From Pelagibius sp. (GTDB lineage: Bacteria > Pseudomonadota > Alphaproteobacteria > Kiloniellales > Kiloniellaceae), in assembly GCF_028289705.1 (NCBI RefSeq), contig NZ_JANQOI010000104.1:31026-95025 (forward strand): a stretch of 64,000 nt of DNA. The letters run 5' to 3'. The notes below the pieces were generated by a model. It searched no databases. It was not told the DNA's origin and worked only from the letters and a program-made list of their open reading frames with translations. The position numbers and the translations under genes were made by a program. The first letter of the stretch is position 1. Each line of letters begins with the position of its first letter. Positions 19,504-28,763 of the stretch are shown piece after piece.

Positions 19504-20241
19504 TCAACTTGCCGGCGCCGCATCCTCGGCGCTGCCCGAAGCCTTCTCTTCGAGCTCGAAAGTGGCCTCGATCTGTCCGTTGCGTATTAGCAAAACCCTC
19601 GGAAAGAAACCGCTCAGCGTGGCCCAGGCCGCATCCTTGTTTCTCTTAACGCGGGCATCCACCACGTTGTCCAGAAGCACTCTGCCATTTACCGCGAGCG
19701 CTTCGGTATCTCCCCCGCTCGCCTCGCCAGTCACCTGGTCGCCTTGCACTGTGAGGGAGAGCTGCCAGTCCCCGTCTTGGCCGAACCATTCGCCATCGGA
19801 CAGAGGCCTTGTCTCATCCACGCCAACCGATCCTTGGACGTTCGCCGGCACCAAAGTGATGTTGATCGGGCTCTGATATCTGTTGTCCGCGCCGGTTGCC
19901 GAATCGATGACACTGCTGATGCCAAGCGTGAGGACGACATCGAGCGCGATCCCAGCCGCGCCCGAGCCACTCTCCCAGCCGCTGTCGGCGACGAAGGTGG
20001 CAGGATTGTGCCCGTCCTTCTCGCAGGTGATCGTGATGTCGTGCTTGGTCTTGCTGACTGTCACGGACGCCGGCGTGGCCAGCACGGCGCCGATTTGCTG
20101 ACCCTCGCGCTCCAGCTTGCAGGTTGCTTCCGGAGGGTTCGTATTCACGACAATGCTCTGGTCGGTTCCTTGAACGATGGAAGAGCAACTGCCCAAGGCA
20201 ACCAGAGCCGCCCCCATGGCGAGGGCGCGAAAGCAATGCAT
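19504..20241 (-). CDS. Lipoprotein with PEGA-like domain
   Basis: A 245-residue protein started at the Met giving a lipoprotein signal (ALVALGSC, with Cys at residue 18). After the lipobox comes VVNTNPPEATCKLEREGQQIG and TPASVTVSK, resembling a PEGA-type domain. A Gly-rich hydrophobic stretch (GSGAAGIALDVVLTLGISSVIDSATGA) follows, typical of small outer-membrane-linked lipoproteins. The C-terminal half is beta-rich with no motif I know. It converges with the pentapeptide gene. Confidence 0.75.
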   Translation of the reverse strand: MHCFRALAMGAALVALGSCSSIVQGTDQSIVVNTNPPEATCKLEREGQQIGAVLATPASVTVSKTKHDITITCEKDGHNPATFVADSGWESGSGAAGIALDVVLTLGISSVIDSATGADNRYQSPINITLVPANVQGSVGVDETRPLSDGEWFGQDGDWQLSLTVQGDQVTGEASGGDTEALAVNGRVLLDNVVDARVKRNKDAAWATLSGFFPRVLLIRNGQIEATFELEEKASGSAEDAAPAS

Positions 20242-20396
20242 GATCAAGTTTCTCCCTGTGCTTCTTGATACAACCCCGAGACGCAAACGCGCATAATCGA
20301 ACAGTTTTTTCTATCAACCGTAAAGAGAATTGTTGGCCGGAAGAAGGTGCAGCCGCCTGATCTGGTGCGGCGGCGCCACAGCAGTGGGGACGCCCG

Positions 20397-21302
20397 CTAA
20401 TCGGCCGGACGGCGCGCCGACCCCACATCCACAGCCCGGGTCTGCGTCTCCTCCGCCAGCCAGGCGCGGAAGATGCGGATCGGGCGGTCGTCCAGGGCGG
20501 TGCGGCGGCAGAGGAAGGTGTAGCCGACGGCCTGCTCCACCTCGCGCGCGCCAACCTGTACGAGGTGGCCGGCGGCGAGGCTCTGTTGGGCGAGATGGAG
20601 GTCGATGACCGCGGCGCCGAGGCCCGCCACCGCCGCTTCCAGCATCTGGCTGCGGGTCTCGAAGACCGTGACCGCTGCAGAGGGTGCCGCCAGTTCCTCG
20701 GCGCCGAGGAAGTGAGACCAGTCCTGCAGGCGCGCTTGCGCCATGAGGCGCGGCAGCTTTGCGATCTCGACCGCCGCGCCGCTGTCGAGCAGGCGCGGGC
20801 TGGCGACGACAGCGAGGCGTTCCTTGAACAGCGGCAGCGCGTCCAGGCCCGGCGGCGGCGTCTCGCGCTCGGACCAGCGGATGGCGCAGTCGAAGGGCTC
20901 GGCCTGCAGGTCCACGGCCCGCAGGTCGGTGGAGACCAGGATGTCCACCTTGGGCAGGCGGGCACGCAGACGCCCCAGGCGCGGGATCAGCCACAGCACG
21001 GCAAAGGACGAGAGGGTGGAAACGCGGATGCTGGCGCGCTGGGCGCGATATTGGCCGACGGCGTGGTCGACGGCCTGAAAGGCCGGCTCCAGGCTCTCCA
21101 CCAGCCGCAGGCCCCGGGGGCCGAGCCGGGCGCGCCGGCGGTCCTCGAAGAGGTCCCCGCCCAGCTCCCGGTCCAGGGCAGCCACCAGATGAGAGACCGC
21201 CGAGGGGGTGACGCCCAGGCGCCGGGCGGCGGCGGCATAGCCGCCGGCCCGGTGGACCTCCAGCAGCACCCGCAGGGACTTCAGGCTGGGGCGCTCATAC
21301 AT
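20397..21302 (-). CDS. LysR-family transcriptional regulator (GcvA-like)
   Basis: A 301-residue regulator with the N-terminal winged HTH (LRVLLEVHRAGGYAAAARRLGVTPSAVSHLVAALDRELG, about residues 9-47) and a periplasmic-binding-like effector domain. It is divergent from the methyltransferase gene at 21428, separated by 125 bases with AT-rich sequence, so that gene is the likely target. The fragment at 17676-17772 is a remnant of a related gene. Confidence 0.92.
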   Translation of the reverse strand: MYERPSLKSLRVLLEVHRAGGYAAAARRLGVTPSAVSHLVAALDRELGGDLFEDRRRARLGPRGLRLVESLEPAFQAVDHAVGQYRAQRASIRVSTLSSFAVLWLIPRLGRLRARLPKVDILVSTDLRAVDLQAEPFDCAIRWSERETPPPGLDALPLFKERLAVVASPRLLDSGAAVEIAKLPRLMAQARLQDWSHFLGAEELAAPSAAVTVFETRSQMLEAAVAGLGAAVIDLHLAQQSLAAGHLVQVGAREVEQAVGYTFLCRRTALDDRPIRIFRAWLAEETQTRAVDVGSARRPAD

Positions 21303-21427
21303 GAGATAAACTCAAGTTTCTGCACAACTGTTCATTTAAGCTGAGGGAAATTATAGCCTACAGTGGAGATTGGGGTCTCTTAAAGAGTTCAACTCATTTC
21401 ATCAAGGACCGGAAGGAACAGACAGAC

Positions 21428-22198
21428 ATGGTTCGCCAGAGCAACCTCAGCGGCCTGGTGGAGCGCCAGTTCGGGCCGCGGGCCGCCGCCTACGTCGGCA
21501 GCCCCGTGCACAGCCGGGGGCCGGACCTGCAGTGGATCGCCGAACAGGTCGCCGGAACGCGGCCAGACCTCGCCCTGGATTTGGGGGCCGGCGGCGGGCA
21601 TGTCAGCTACGCCCTGGCAGCCCAGGCCGAACGGGTGATCGCCTGCGATCTTTCAGCGGAGATGCTGGCCGCCGTCGCCGCAACGGCCGAAGCGCGTGGG
21701 TTGGCGAATATCGAAACCCAGGTCTGCGACATCCAGGCCCTGCCCTTCGACGACGCCAGCGCCGACTGCGCGGCCAGCCGCTTCAGCGCCCATCACTGGG
21801 GCGATCTCGGCGCCGCGCTGCGCGAGTGCCGGCGCGTGCTGAAGGACGGCGCCACGGCGGTTTTCGCCGATGCCGTCTCTCCGGGTTCGGCACTTCTGGA
21901 CACCCACCTGCAGACCATCGAGCTGTTGCGCGATCCCTCCCACGTGCGCGACTACGCCATCGAGGAGTGGGTGGCAGCCCTGCAGGCCGCCGGCTTCACG
22001 GTCCAGAACGTGCAGCGCTTTCGCATCCGCATCGACTTCGCCCCCTGGATCGAGCGCATGCAGACCGCGCCGGAGCATGTCGAGGCCATCCGCTCCCTCC
22101 AGCGCCAAGCCCCGCAGGAGGTCGCCGCCCACTTCGAGATCGGCGAAGACGGCAGCTACACCCTGGACGTCGCCGGCTTCGCGGCGGCCGCGTCTTAG
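21428..22198 (+). CDS. Class I SAM-dependent methyltransferase
   Basis: A 256-residue cytosolic enzyme with SAM-binding motif I LALDLGAGGGHVSYAL (about residues 47-61), the acidic end of beta-2 (VIACDLSAEML) and motif after beta-4 (PFDDASADCAASRFSAHHW). It resembles the UbiE/BioC-like group that methylates small molecules; the substrate is unknown. It is probably controlled by the divergent LysR gene. GGAAGGAACAG lies upstream of the ATG. Confidence 0.88.
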   Translation: MVRQSNLSGLVERQFGPRAAAYVGSPVHSRGPDLQWIAEQVAGTRPDLALDLGAGGGHVSYALAAQAERVIACDLSAEMLAAVAATAEARGLANIETQVCDIQALPFDDASADCAASRFSAHHWGDLGAALRECRRVLKDGATAVFADAVSPGSALLDTHLQTIELLRDPSHVRDYAIEEWVAALQAAGFTVQNVQRFRIRIDFAPWIERMQTAPEHVEAIRSLQRQAPQEVAAHFEIGEDGSYTLDVAGFAAAAS

Positions 22199-22231
22199 GA
22201 CGCTGGTAAAGGACATCTCCGAAGGCGCTTG

Positions 22232-22339
22232 GCTCGCCCTTCGAGACAGCCCTTCGGGCTTCCTCAGGACGAGGCAGCGTGTTTGACTGGTTGACCTCAT
22301 GCTGAGGAGACCGCGCAGCGGTCGTCTCGAAGCATGAGG
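22232..22339. repeat. Pair of palindromic intergenic repeats
   Basis: The unit CCTCATGCTGAGGAGACC..GGTCGTCTCGAAGCATGAGG spans 22295-22339 with its ends inverted. A related degenerate unit (CTTCGAGACAGCCCTTCGGGCTTCCTCAGGACGAGG) spans about 22239-22274. Such palindromes are common extragenic repeats in Alphaproteobacteria. They lie between convergent genes. Confidence 0.7.
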
Positions 22340-22364
22340 CCCCAGACTCGGACAATCAGAGCCG

Positions 22365-23231
22365 TCAGTTCCCGCGCCGGTGCAGGGAGATGTTGGCGGC
22401 CATGCCCTCGATATTCTCCTCGCGCCAGGCTTCGTACTGGCCCAGGTCCTTGAAGGCGTCGAGGGTGATGGCGGTCTTCATCTCCGCCACCGTCTTGCCG
22501 GCGCGCAGAGCCGCCAGCACCTCCGTGTAGAGCGCTTCGAGATAGGCGCGGTGGTCGGCGGCATCGGCCTTGACCCCCACCGGCCCGTGGCCGGGAACCA
22601 GGATGTCGAAGTCGATGGTCTCGACCAGGCGGATCGCATCGATCCACTGCGGGAAGTAGGAATCGGAGAGGGTGCGGAACGGCAGCCGCTTCACGGTGAT
22701 GAAGTCGACCGCGAAGAGCGCCTGCTCATCGGGGAACAGCATGACGACGGAGTTGTCGGAGTGACCCGGCCCGACATAGATCAGTTCCACCGTCTTGCCG
22801 CCCAGGGTGAGGGTCATGCGGTCGCTGAAGGTCAGGTCCGGCACCGCCGTCGGCCGCTGCTCGCCGATGATCACCTCCTTGGCCCGCTCATGGGCGACGA
22901 CGACCGCGCCGGCCTCGGCGAAGACCTCGCCGCCGGCGATGTGATCGCGGTGATCGTGGCTGTAGACCAAATAGCGGATCGGCTTGCCGAAGCGCTCGGC
23001 GATCTGGTCCTTCAGCCAGCGGGCGGCCTCGGCGTTGATGGGATCGGTGACGATCACCCCCTCCTCGGTCACCAGAAAGACCGAAAAGTGAAAGTTGTTC
23101 TGGAAGCGATAGAGATCGCCGGCGATCGGGGTGATCGAGCGCTTGGTGTCGCCCAACTGCGCGGCCGCCGGCGAGCCCGCCATCAGGATTGCCAGGATGA
23201 TGAAAACCGACCTTGCCCATGGGATCATCAC
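22365..23231 (-). CDS. Secreted MBL-fold metallo-hydrolase
   Basis: A 288-residue protein with a signal peptide (cleavage near SPAAA-Q). The metallo-beta-lactamase motif is complete: SHDHRDH (about residues 90-96), then His in GPGHSDNSV, Asp in LFAVDFI and His in VPGHGPV, enough for a two-zinc site. Periplasmic members near quinoprotein systems or with quorum-lactone or beta-lactam-like substrates are known; none of these contexts is visible here. It faces the MFS gene divergently, 340 bases apart. Confidence 0.88.
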   Translation of the reverse strand: MMIPWARSVFIILAILMAGSPAAAQLGDTKRSITPIAGDLYRFQNNFHFSVFLVTEEGVIVTDPINAEAARWLKDQIAERFGKPIRYLVYSHDHRDHIAGGEVFAEAGAVVVAHERAKEVIIGEQRPTAVPDLTFSDRMTLTLGGKTVELIYVGPGHSDNSVVMLFPDEQALFAVDFITVKRLPFRTLSDSYFPQWIDAIRLVETIDFDILVPGHGPVGVKADAADHRAYLEALYTEVLAALRAGKTVAEMKTAITLDAFKDLGQYEAWREENIEGMAANISLHRRGN

Positions 23232-23568
23232 GCTGCTCCTCTGCTCTCGGGGTGTTGTTCTTGCCGGAAACTGTCCCGGTTCGGCTAGTCCGTTAGCTTA
23301 GCCCGATCAGCAGAGCCCGACGAAGGCCTTTGCTGGGTTGGATCGCTTCACTTGGTCGTGAGGGCGCAGACGGGTCACCGGCCTGCGCCTTCCAAGCCTC
23401 AAGCACGATCTCGCAAAAATCTGGGGATGCAGCGCCCACAAACCGCGCATTTCCCTTGGTCAGCCATGCCTTGCAGGCATAGCACCCACCAGCCACCCGG
23501 GTTTGCCCCAGGCTGGCGCAGTCCCTAGACTCATGGCGCCGCCATTTCGAACGGGGAGCTGCCCGCCA
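23232..23568. other. Intergenic region between MBL hydrolase and MFS genes
   Basis: About 340 bases with no convincing gene. It must hold the divergent promoters of the metallo-hydrolase and the transporter. No clear repeat or operator was seen. Confidence 0.4.
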
Positions 23569-24795
23569 ATGTCCCTTTCCAACCCCGAACAGGACCCGCG
23601 GCCCTTCTGGCGCATGACCGGCTTCGTCATCGCGGCAGGCTGTCTGCTGGCCCTGCTTTCCTTCGGCCTGCGCTCCAGTTTCGGGCTGTTCCTCGAGCCC
23701 ATGTCCAGCACCTACGGATGGGGGCGGGAGATCTTCGCCGTCGCCGTCGCCCTGCAGAACCTGCTCTGGGGTCTGGCACAGCCGGTGGCCGGCGCCTTTG
23801 CCGACCGCTACGGCTCCGGGCGGGTGCTCACCATCGGCGCGCTGATCTACGCCGCCGGCCTGTTCATCATGGCGCAGTCGTCGACGCCGGCGCTGCTGAC
23901 CCTCTCCGCCGGCATCCTGGTGGGGCTCGGCGTGGCCGGCGCCTCCTTCGCCATCGTGCTGGCCGCCTTCACCCGCCTGGTCTCGGAGGACAAGCGCTCC
24001 TGGGCGCTCGGCATCGGCACCGCGGCCGGCTCCGCCGGGCAGTTCTTCATGGTGCCCCTGGGCCAGGGCTTCATCACCGCCTACGGCTGGTCCATGGCGC
24101 TGACCCTCTTCGGCTTCATCGCCCTCATCATGGTGCCCTGCGCGGCGGCCCTCACCGGGCGCCCCTCGGTGACGCGGCAGGCGCACCAGACGGTGCGCGC
24201 GGCCCTGGCCGAGGCCTTCCGCCACCCCAGCTACAACTACCTGACCGCCGGCTTTTTCGTCTGCGGCTTCCACGTCGCCTTCATCCAGACCCACCTGCCG
24301 CCCTACATCACCGACATGGGGCTGGACGCCGGCCTTGCCGCCTGGGCGCTGGCCCTGGTGGGCGGCGCCAACATCGTCGGCGCCTATACCTCCGGCGTCA
24401 TGGGCGGGCGCTTCAGCAAGAAGTATCTGCTCTCCAGCCTCTATACCGCCCGCGCCGCGGTTATCGCCCTCTTCGTGCTGCTGCCTATCAGCGAGGTGAC
24501 GGTGCTCGCCTTTTCGGTCGCCATCGGGCTGCTCTGGCTCTCCACCGTGCCGCTCACCTCCGGCCTGGTGGCGCAGTTCTTCGGCACCCAGCACATGGCC
24601 ATGCTGTTCGGCATCGTCTTCTTCAGCCATCAGGTGGGCGCCTTCCTGGGGGTCTGGATGGGCGGCTATCTGTTCGACGAGACGGGCTCCTACGACCTGG
24701 TCTGGTGGATCAGCGTGGCCCTCGGGCTCTTCGCGGCGCTGATCCATTGGCCAATCCGCGAGCAGGGCGTGGCCCGCCTGGCCGAGGCCGGCTAG
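23569..24795 (+). CDS. MFS transporter (monocarboxylate-type)
   Basis: A 408-residue inner-membrane carrier with about twelve hydrophobic helices. The start MSLSNPEQDPRPFW was chosen; longer forms exist in frame. The segment between helices 2 and 3 reads GAFADRYGSGRVLTIG, the MFS signature, and the protein begins helix 1 with AGCLLALLSFGLRSSFGLFLEPMS, typical of the oxalate/formate or monocarboxylate group. The substrate cannot be told. A small membrane-protein gene follows 9 bases after the stop. Confidence 0.9.
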   Translation: MSLSNPEQDPRPFWRMTGFVIAAGCLLALLSFGLRSSFGLFLEPMSSTYGWGREIFAVAVALQNLLWGLAQPVAGAFADRYGSGRVLTIGALIYAAGLFIMAQSSTPALLTLSAGILVGLGVAGASFAIVLAAFTRLVSEDKRSWALGIGTAAGSAGQFFMVPLGQGFITAYGWSMALTLFGFIALIMVPCAAALTGRPSVTRQAHQTVRAALAEAFRHPSYNYLTAGFFVCGFHVAFIQTHLPPYITDMGLDAGLAAWALALVGGANIVGAYTSGVMGGRFSKKYLLSSLYTARAAVIALFVLLPISEVTVLAFSVAIGLLWLSTVPLTSGLVAQFFGTQHMAMLFGIVFFSHQVGAFLGVWMGGYLFDETGSYDLVWWISVALGLFAALIHWPIREQGVARLAEAG

Positions 24796-24804
24796 CCGGC
24801 GCCC

Positions 24805-25188
24805 ATGGCCGCGGCCCCGCACCGGATCGCGCTCAAGATCCTGCTGCTGTTTCTTGCGCTCTGGCTGGCGGCCATGGCCATCGCCCTGCCCCGGGCCGCC
24901 CTCGACGACGCCGACAGCGGCCTGGTGCTGGCGGTCTTTCCCGGGGCACTGCCGGAGGACCGCAACCTGCTCAGCGTGGCCGCCGCCGACGGCCGGCCGA
25001 TCCGCAGCCTTTTGGGCGGGCGGCTCTGGCTCGCCCAGTCCGACAGCCCCGGCTTCGTCGGCGCGCTGAAGGCCGCCGGCGCCTGGGCCGCCTTCGCTCC
25101 GGAGATCCTCATCGGCCTGCCCCAGGGCGGCTGTTTCTACATCTCCGTGCATCCCCCGGGACCGCCCCAGCCGCACCCGCCGATCTAG
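24805..25188 (+). CDS. Small membrane-anchored hypothetical protein
   Basis: A 127-residue protein with one N-terminal hydrophobic helix (residues of about 8-28) and a short extracytoplasmic domain ending in a proline-rich tail (PPGPPQPHPP). It starts 9 bases after the MFS gene and is surely co-transcribed, so it may assist transport. I do not recognise the domain. Its stop codon lies inside the left arm of the large inverted-repeat element that follows. Confidence 0.65.
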   Translation: MAAAPHRIALKILLLFLALWLAAMAIALPRAALDDADSGLVLAVFPGALPEDRNLLSVAAADGRPIRSLLGGRLWLAQSDSPGFVGALKAAGAWAAFAPEILIGLPQGGCFYISVHPPGPPQPHPPI

Positions 25189-25455
25189 CCCGCATCTCTG
25201 ACCCTCTCCACGGTCTGCGTCGTGTTCAGGCGTCCGGGCCGCCAGGAGCGGTCCGAAAAGCGTAGCGGGGACTACGGTTGAGGACCGCGACGCCGCGGAC
25301 GGGCGCCTGAACACGACGCTGCGGGCGGCGCCGTGCTATCGACAGGCTGCGTCAAGCCGCTTGCACGATGCCCCACATCGCGCCGCGCGGCCTTCCTATC
25401 CTGTCGATAGCACAGCGCCGCGCAGATCATGGAGAGGGTGAGAAATGCGGGCTAG
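25185..25455. repeat. 271-bp nested inverted-repeat element
   Basis: Outer arms 25185-25210 and 25430-25455 match at 24 of 26 positions. Inside lie two separate hairpins: a perfect 16-bp stem (25217-25232 with 25304-25319) and a stem matching at 19 of 20 (25327-25346 with 25400-25419). Folded, it forms a three-way junction. The arms supply the stop codons of the genes on each side (TAG 25186-25188 and the minus-strand TAG 25454-25452). It looks like a miniature transposable element or large structured repeat. Confidence 0.85.
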
Positions 25456-25829
25456 TCTTCCGCGCGCTCGACCGTCACGTTCTCCCCGCCCCGCACGGCG
25501 GCAAAGGCGCGTACATCGTCGAGGGCATCGGCCCAGACGTTTCCCGGCGAGGCGAGACGGATCTCCTCGCCTTGCGAGACCGGCGTCGGCCCGAAGCCGA
25601 TGGCGATGGCGTCACCGTCGTTCCAGAACGCGATTTCGCCGGGCTGCAGCACCGCCTTGGCCTCGGCTTCCCGCGGCATACTCACGGGGATGTTGAAATA
25701 GACCTCCTCACCCCAGGTGCGGGCGGTGGAGCGGATCGGCAGGGCCGCGAGAATTGCCGCCGCCGTCGGCGTGTCGCGGGTTTCGATCAGCACGGCGACC
25801 GATCCCGCGGTGACTTTCAGCTTTGCCAT
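25452..25829 (-). CDS. Cyclophilin-like fold protein (DUF369/TM1367 type)
   Basis: A 125-residue soluble protein. The segments TWGEEVYFNIPV, LQPGEIAFWNDGDAIAIGFGPTP and GNVWADALDDVRAF match the cyclophilin-like family typified by TM1367, which has the fold but lacks the prolyl-isomerase active site. Its function is unknown. GGAGGA lies ahead of the ATG. Its stop lies within the right arm of the inverted-repeat element. Confidence 0.82.
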   Translation of the reverse strand: MAKLKVTAGSVAVLIETRDTPTAAAILAALPIRSTARTWGEEVYFNIPVSMPREAEAKAVLQPGEIAFWNDGDAIAIGFGPTPVSQGEEIRLASPGNVWADALDDVRAFAAVRGGENVTVERAED

Positions 25830-25878
25830 CTGGACCGTCCTCCTGAGCGCATTCTTCAGGACTACTCCACAATAGCAA

Positions 25879-25915
25879 AGAGCCGCCCGGCGGTGTGCGG
25901 GGCGGCTCTCTCTTT
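25879..25915. terminator. Terminator after rpsD, usable in both directions
   Basis: AGAGCCGCCC pairs with GGGCGGCTCT around a 11-base loop. It has T-rich sequence on both sides and lies between the rpsD end and the upstream side of the cyclophilin-like gene. Confidence 0.7.
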
Positions 25916-25955
25916 TGCGGACCGCGGCCTCGGCCGCGGTCGCTCTGATCGGGGG

Positions 25956-26570
25956 TCAGCGCGAATAGAATTCGATGACCAGATTCGGTTCCATGGAGAC
26001 CGGATAGGGCACGTCCGCCAGCTTCGGCGAGCGCACGAAGGTCGCCTTCATCTGGTTGTGGTCGACCTCGATGTAGTCAGGCAGGTCGCGCTCCACCGAC
26101 TCGATACCCTGCAGCACCAGCGGCAGCTCGCGGCTCCTGGCCTTGATCTGCACCACATCGCCGTCCTTCACATTGAAGGAGGGGATGTTGACGCGGGTGC
26201 CGTTCACGGTGATGTGGCCGTGGTTCACGAACTGGCGCGCGGCAAAGACCGTGGGCACGAACTTGGAGCGGTAGATCACCGCATCGAGGCGGCGCTCCAG
26301 CAGGTCGATCAGGTTCTCGCCGGTGTCGCCGCGGCGCCGGGAAGCCTCTTGGTAGTAGCGGCGGAACTGTTTTTCCCCGATGTTCCCGTAATAGCCCTTG
26401 AGCTTCTGCTTGGCGGCAAGCTGAATACCGAAGTCGGTCGGCTTGCGGCGGCGCTGGCCATGTTCGCCGGGGCCGTATTCGCGGCGGTTGACGGGGCTTT
26501 TGGGACGGCCCCAGAGATTGACCCCGAGGCGGCGGTTGATCTTGTACTTCGATGCCAGGCGCTTGGACAT
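25956..26570 (-). CDS. rpsD: 30S ribosomal protein S4
   Basis: A 204-residue primary 16S-rRNA-binding protein beginning [26 protein letters not shown], the alphaproteobacterial form without the zinc-binding cysteines. The S4 RNA-binding domain covers about residues 94-155 ([24 protein letters not shown]). The C-terminus ends VIEFYSR. In this group rpsD stands alone, outside the alpha operon, as here. Confidence 0.98.
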   Translation of the reverse strand: MSKRLASKYKINRRLGVNLWGRPKSPVNRREYGPGEHGQRRRKPTDFGIQLAAKQKLKGYYGNIGEKQFRRYYQEASRRRGDTGENLIDLLERRLDAVIYRSKFVPTVFAARQFVNHGHITVNGTRVNIPSFNVKDGDVVQIKARSRELPLVLQGIESVERDLPDYIEVDHNQMKATFVRSPKLADVPYPVSMEPNLVIEFYSR

Positions 26571-26754
26571 GGCCGCGCGGCTCCTTTCATTGCTTGGCGC
26601 CGTCCTGTATTGAGGATCGGCTCTGTTGTCCCGGTAGTTTCAGAACCGGCCGCAACGGCCGTCAGGTGGTCCCGAACGGGGTCAGGGCCCTCAGCCCGCC
26701 CGCTTTCCCGGAAGGAAGCGCGGACTATAGGCAGAGGCGCCGGAATGTCAAACC

Positions 26755-27708
26755 ATGAGTGATAAGGGGACGAACGCCCCCCAGGGACCCGGAATGTCTT
26801 ATTTTTCAAGCCTCGCAGACCACCAGCGCGGCCTCCTGATCACCACCCTCGGCGTCTTGGTTCTGACCCCGGACAGCCTGTTGGTGCGGCTGATCGGGAT
26901 GGAGCCCTTTTCCCTGCTGGTCTGGCGCGGCGTCCTCCAGGCGGTGGGGGTGCTGATCATCCTGCGGCTGTTCTACGGCAGCCGGGCCCTGGACCAGATC
27001 TACGCCATTGGAAAGTGGGGAATTCTCCTGGCCACGGTCTTCACCGGCAGCACCCTCCTCTTCATCCTGGCCCTAGCCCATACCGCTGTGGCCGACGTGC
27101 TGGTGATCGTCGCCGTGGCGCCCCTGGTGGCCGCGCTCCTTAGCCGCAGTTTCCTGGGCGAGGCCGTGCCGGGCCGGACCTGGCTGGCCATCGTCTTTAC
27201 CCTATTGGGGATCGGCCTGCTGGTCTTCGAGGACCTGGGCAGCGGCTCCCTCTACGGCGATCTGGCCGCCCTCGGCTGTGCAGTCTGCATCGGCATCTCC
27301 CTGACCATCACCCGCCGTCAGCGGGCCGTCAGCATGGTCCCGGCCATGGCCTTGGCCGGGGCGATGACCGCCGTGATCGCCCTGCCGCTGGCATTCTGGC
27401 TGGAGGGCGGCGGCATCGCCGCCGGCGGCCTGCAGCTCGGCTACATCCTGGCCATGGGTCTGCTGGTGGTTCCGATTTCCTTTGCCCTCATCACCGTGGG
27501 CCCGCGCTACCTGCCGGCCCCGGAGGTCGGCCTGCTGATGCTCCTCGAAACCGTGCTGGGGCCACTCTGGGTCTGGCTGGCACTCGGTGAAGATCCCGGG
27601 CCCTGGGCGCTGGCGGGCGGTGCGGTCGTGGTGGCCACTCTGGCCGGACACGCGCTGGCGGGCGCCCGCCGGGCCAAGACCGTCAGCACGGAACCGGCGC
27701 GGCCGTGA
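26755..27708 (+). CDS. DMT/EamA family transporter
   Basis: A 317-residue inner-membrane protein with about ten hydrophobic helices in two repeated EamA halves (helices from about residue 28 and from about residue 165). A second in-frame ATG at 26794 (MSYFSSLADHQRG) is also a plausible start. The substrate is unknown; family members export amino acids and related metabolites. The stop codon overlaps the GTG of arfB (GTGA), so the two are translationally coupled. Confidence 0.88.
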   Translation: MSDKGTNAPQGPGMSYFSSLADHQRGLLITTLGVLVLTPDSLLVRLIGMEPFSLLVWRGVLQAVGVLIILRLFYGSRALDQIYAIGKWGILLATVFTGSTLLFILALAHTAVADVLVIVAVAPLVAALLSRSFLGEAVPGRTWLAIVFTLLGIGLLVFEDLGSGSLYGDLAALGCAVCIGISLTITRRQRAVSMVPAMALAGAMTAVIALPLAFWLEGGGIAAGGLQLGYILAMGLLVVPISFALITVGPRYLPAPEVGLLMLLETVLGPLWVWLALGEDPGPWALAGGAVVVATLAGHALAGARRAKTVSTEPARP

Positions 27709-28127
27709 TCCGCATCACCGCAACCATCGCCATCGACCCGGAGGAGATTGAGGAGTCATTCCTGCGCGCCTCCGGCCCCGGCGGGCAGAACGTCAACAAG
27801 GTGGAGACGGCGGTGCAACTGCGCTTCGACCTGCGCCAGTCTCCGTCGCTGCCCGAGGCGGTGCGCCGCCGTGCCGAGCGCTTGGCCGGCCGGCGCCTCA
27901 CCAAGGAGGGGGTGCTGGTCATCACCGCCGCCCGCTTCCGCAGCCAGGAACGCAACCGGGAGGACGCCCGCGCGCGCCTCGTCGCCCTGCTGCAGAAAGC
28001 GGCCACGCCGCCGCGGCCACGCAAAGCCACGAAGCCGACCCGGGCCGCCCGCGAACAGCGCATGAAGGACAAGGCCCAGCGCGGCAGCCTGAAGCGGACG
28101 CGCCGCGCGCCGCCGCGAGAGGACTGA
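27705..28127 (+). CDS. arfB: Peptidyl-tRNA hydrolase ArfB (ribosome rescue)
   Basis: A 140-residue release-factor-like protein. The catalytic GGQ sits in SGPGGQNVNKVETAVQLRF (residues of about 25-43), and the C-terminal tail is basic (RKATKPTRAAREQRMKDKAQRG), which enters the empty mRNA channel of stalled ribosomes. Length and tail fit ArfB/YaeJ and not full release factors. The GTG start overlaps the end of the transporter gene. Confidence 0.93.
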   Translation: MIRITATIAIDPEEIEESFLRASGPGGQNVNKVETAVQLRFDLRQSPSLPEAVRRRAERLAGRRLTKEGVLVITAARFRSQERNREDARARLVALLQKAATPPRPRKATKPTRAAREQRMKDKAQRGSLKRTRRAPPRED

Positions 28128-28190
28128 ACCCCTTGCCCCGCGCAGCGGGACTTCTAGCTGTTTGCAAAGAACAGCCGGAAGGAAGTTGCC

Positions 28191-28763
28191 ATGCGCGCCG
28201 CATTTCTTGCCATTGCGCTGAGTGTTGTTGGGTCAATTTGGAGTTCGGGCACCGCCGCGCAAGACGTCGTGGCACTGCAGCGCTTGGCCGAACCGCGCAC
28301 CCATGCCCTGATGCGCCACGCCCTGGCGCCGGGCACGGGCGATCCGGCGAACTTCGCCCTCGGTGACTGCACGACCCAGCGCAACCTGAACGACGCCGGC
28401 CGCGCCCAGGCCCGGGCTGCCGGTGCAGCGGTCCGCGCTGCGGGTGTCACCGTCGATCACCTGCTCACCAGCCAGTGGTGCCGCTGCGAAGAAACTGCGC
28501 GTTTGCTTGACTTGGGTCCGGTGATCGAAGAACCGGCCCTCAACTCCTTCTTCCGGGACCGCAGCACCGCCGAAGACCAGACCGAGGCGGTGCGCCAGTT
28601 GCTCGCCAGCCTGCCAGCAGAGGAAACCGCGGTGCTGGTCACCCATCAGGTGAACATCACCGCCCTCACCGGGATCTTTCCCCGTTCCGGCGAGTTCATC
28701 CTCGTCACTGTCGACGACAGCGGGACGCTTGAGGTGATTGATCGAGTCCCTGTTCCCGACTAA
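28191..28763 (+). CDS. Secreted histidine phosphatase superfamily protein
   Basis: A 190-residue protein with a signal peptide (cleavage near GTAA-Q). The phosphatase core shows LMRHALAPG with the catalytic His (residue of about 42) in an MRHA version of the usual [15 protein letters not shown] with the second-shell Arg, and [12 protein letters not shown] with the second His. It resembles SixA/phosphoglycerate-mutase-like enzymes that moved to the periplasm. It overlaps the convergent SDR gene by 4 bases. Confidence 0.85.
   Translation: MRAAFLAIALSVVGSIWSSGTAAQDVVALQRLAEPRTHALMRHALAPGTGDPANFALGDCTTQRNLNDAGRAQARAAGAAVRAAGVTVDHLLTSQWCRCEETARLLDLGPVIEEPALNSFFRDRSTAEDQTEAVRQLLASLPAEETAVLVTHQVNITALTGIFPRSGEFILVTVDDSGTLEVIDRVPVPD

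Noticed and set aside
23293..25314. Long open frame on the minus strand (673 codons) opposite the MFS gene
   Set aside because: Composition is Gly/His/Gln-rich and it mirrors the codons of the clear transporter gene on the other strand; no family features.
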